A DNA stretch of 64,000 nt from Citrobacter youngae (GTDB lineage Bacteria; Pseudomonadota; Gammaproteobacteria; Enterobacterales; Enterobacteriaceae): contig NZ_RPOI01000031.1 of assembly GCF_003818115.1 (NCBI RefSeq), positions 1-64,000 on the forward strand, given 5' to 3'. The notes beneath the pieces are model-generated. The model was not told the DNA's origin. It ran no database searches and saw only the letters and a list, made by a program, of their open reading frames with translations. Positions 62,518 to 64,000 of this stretch are shown piece by piece. Each line of letters opens with the position of its first letter. Position 1 is the first letter of the stretch. Made by a program: the position numbers and the translations under genes.

Positions 62518-64000
62518 TTACGCCTTCTCGATGTTAACTAAAAACGCTTTGTATTCCGGCGTTTGCGAGTTTGCATCACCGACATTCGGCGTCAGGGTGT
62601 TGGCGATAAAGCCTTTACGCGCGACTCCTTCAAAGCCCCAGTGGATCGGGATCCCTACGGTTTCAACCTTCTGACCGTTGACGTTCAGGGTTTGCAGACG
62701 ACGGGTGACCACCGCAACTGCGCGAATAAATCCACGCTTGCTGCTGACTTTCACGTAGTCGCCGTTGCCGATACCTTTTGCTGACGCCAGCGTTTCGCTG
62801 ATTTCCACAAACTGCTCTGGCTGGGCAATCGCATTTAACAGTGCGTGTTTGGTCCAGGTGTGGAAATGCTCGGTCAGACGATAGGTGGTTCCGACGTATG
62901 GGAAGTCCTGCTTCGTCCCCATACGCAAGGCATCCGCTTCGTACAGACGCGCTGCCGGGTTGGAGATCACGTTCGGGTGCAGCGGGTTCGTACCCAGCGG
63001 CGTTTCCATCGGCTCGTAGTGTTCCGGGAACGGCCCTTCCGCCAGCTTATCGATAGCAAACAGACGCCCCAGCCCTTCCGGCTGCATGATAAACGGATTG
63101 GTGCCACTACCCGGTGCGGCGTTGTTGAAGTCAGGGATATCGTTTCCGGTCCACTTAGTACCGTTCCACTGGATCAACATCCGTTTCGGATCCCACGGTT
63201 TACCCTGCGGGTCTGCCGAAGCGCGGTTGTACAGTACTCGACGGTTCAGTGGCCATGCCCATGCCCAACCCAGCGTATTACCCAGACCTGATGGGTCGGC
63301 GTTATCGCGGTTAGCCATCTGGTTGCCCTGCTCGGTCCAGCTACCGGTATAAATCCAGCAGGAGGATGACGTTGTACCGTCGTCACGCAGGAGCGCAAAG
63401 CTGTTGAGCAACTGACCTTTTTTCGCCACCAGCACGCCATTCGCATCATAGAGATCTTCCAGCGCATAGCCGTTGTTCTCTTTGGCCACTTCCTCGGAAT
63501 GCGGTTCGTCCGGTACCTTATAGTTCCAGCTCATTTTCAGCACAGGCTCTACAGCTTTACCGCCTTCGGTGCGATACATGTCGCGCAGACGATGGTAAAT
63601 ACCGGCCAGAATTTCGCCGTCATTACGCGCTTCACCTGGTGCATCCTGACCTTTCCAGTGCCACTGCAGCCAACGGCCAGAGTTAGCAATCGAGCCGTCT
63701 TCTTCTGCAAAGCAGGTGGATGGCAGACGGAAAACTTCAGTCTGAATCGACGCCGGATCGACATCGTTGGATTCGCCGTGGTTTTGCCAGAATGTGGACG
63801 TTTCTGTGACCAGCGGATCAATAACCACCAGATACTTCAGTTTGCTGAGGCTCTGTACTACTTTGTTTTTGTCCGGGAAGGACGCAACCGGGTTAAAGCC
63901 CTGACAGATGTAGCCGGTAACTTTCCCGCTATCCATCATGTTGAAATATTTGATGACGTCGTAGGACTGATCCCACTTCGGCAGCCATTCAAAGCCCCAG
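62518..64000 (-). CDS. fdnG: Formate dehydrogenase-N major subunit (3' part)
   Basis: FdnG is the molybdenum-bis-MGD, selenocysteine-containing catalytic subunit, exported by Tat. Only the C-terminal 493 residues or so are in the window; the gene runs on past position 64000. The visible part is collinear with E. coli FdnG, with [20 protein letters not shown] and [20 protein letters not shown]. The Sec codon (about residue 196 of 1015) lies outside, so it cannot be checked here. fdnH follows 13 nt after its stop. Confidence 0.95.
   Translation of the reverse strand, partial: WGFEWLPKWDQSYDVIKYFNMMDSGKVTGYICQGFNPVASFPDKNKVVQSLSKLKYLVVIDPLVTETSTFWQNHGESNDVDPASIQTEVFRLPSTCFAEEDGSIANSGRWLQWHWKGQDAPGEARNDGEILAGIYHRLRDMYRTEGGKAVEPVLKMSWNYKVPDEPHSEEVAKENNGYALEDLYDANGVLVAKKGQLLNSFALLRDDGTTSSSCWIYTGSWTEQGNQMANRDNADPSGLGNTLGWAWAWPLNRRVLYNRASADPQGKPWDPKRMLIQWNGTKWTGNDIPDFNNAAPGSGTNPFIMQPEGLGRLFAIDKLAEGPFPEHYEPMETPLGTNPLHPNVISNPAARLYEADALRMGTKQDFPYVGTTYRLTEHFHTWTKHALLNAIAQPEQFVEISETLASAKGIGNGDYVKVSSKRGFIRAVAVVTRRLQTLNVNGQKVETVGIPIHWGFEGVARKGFIANTLTPNVGDANSQTPEYKAFLVNIEKA

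Noticed and set aside
1..64000. tRNA or rRNA genes, CRISPR arrays, insertion sequences, prophage or integrase genes.
   Set aside because: None was recognised when reading both strands. The accessory blocks carry no visible integrase or flanking direct repeat, so their route of arrival is not shown.

Overview
This window is chromosomal DNA of an enteric bacterium (Enterobacteriaceae), most like Citrobacter. Many proteins are recognisably orthologous to Escherichia coli K-12 proteins and keep the K-12 neighbour order (dgcZ, mgrR, mgtS, ydeE, eamA, marBARC, sotB, yneJ, sad, glsB, yneG, uxaB, yneE, tam; then the ddp operon, osmC, sra, maeA, fdnGHI). Between these core blocks sit gene groups that K-12 lacks at the same places. 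The genus is an inference; no rRNA gene or other marker is present to settle it.

Layout. 1-1650: dgcZ (zinc-controlled diguanylate cyclase), the PhoP-type sRNA mgrR and the 31-residue membrane protein gene mgtS. 1900-7550: inserted urea ABC transporter urtABCDE behind a sigma-54 promoter. 7551-13108: ydeE, eamA, the mar locus with its operator, and sotB. 13245-20880: an inserted divergent cluster for an acid sugar (transporter, 2-hydroxyacid dehydrogenase, DapA-type lyase, Fe alcohol dehydrogenase on one side; DUF1537 kinase, PdxA2 and a DeoR regulator on the other). 20877-30936: yneJ/sad, a chemoreceptor, glsB, yneG, a tabtoxin-acetyltransferase-like GNAT gene, uxaB, yneE, a GFA-fold gene and tam. 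31005-33722: an AT-rich accessory patch (capsule-type glycosyltransferase-like gene, a lipoprotein, a broken GNAT toxin relic, a VF530-family gene). 33735-38133: digH, a membrane protein, a dCache chemoreceptor and an hdeB-like acid chaperone.

38458-45456 is a nitrogen-controlled operon: a sigma-54 promoter, a MurR/RpiR regulator, then ddpXABCDF for D-Ala-D-Ala scavenging. 45467-52208 is an inserted 3-hydroxybutyrate/acetoacetate catabolic operon with its divergent LysR regulator. 52256-54932 holds osmC, sra and maeA, with bdm missing. 55001-58062 holds a broken endonuclease/exonuclease/phosphatase gene and an orphan type VI lipase effector with its lipoprotein immunity candidate. 58082-60161 is an ABC-F ATPase behind a long leader with a small ORF and switchable hairpins. 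60241-60843 is a signal-peptide-bearing inorganic pyrophosphatase. The window ends inside fdnG of the nitrate-inducible formate dehydrogenase operon.

A recurring theme is scavenging of nitrogen and carbon: urea uptake and D-Ala-D-Ala uptake both have sigma-54 promoters, accompanied by glutaminase, succinate semialdehyde dehydrogenase, hexuronate, acid-sugar and ketone-body catabolism. The items most worth a second look are the ABC-F leader (58082-58445), the acid-sugar cluster, the exported pyrophosphatase, the orphan effector/immunity pair and the regulator heading the ddp operon.
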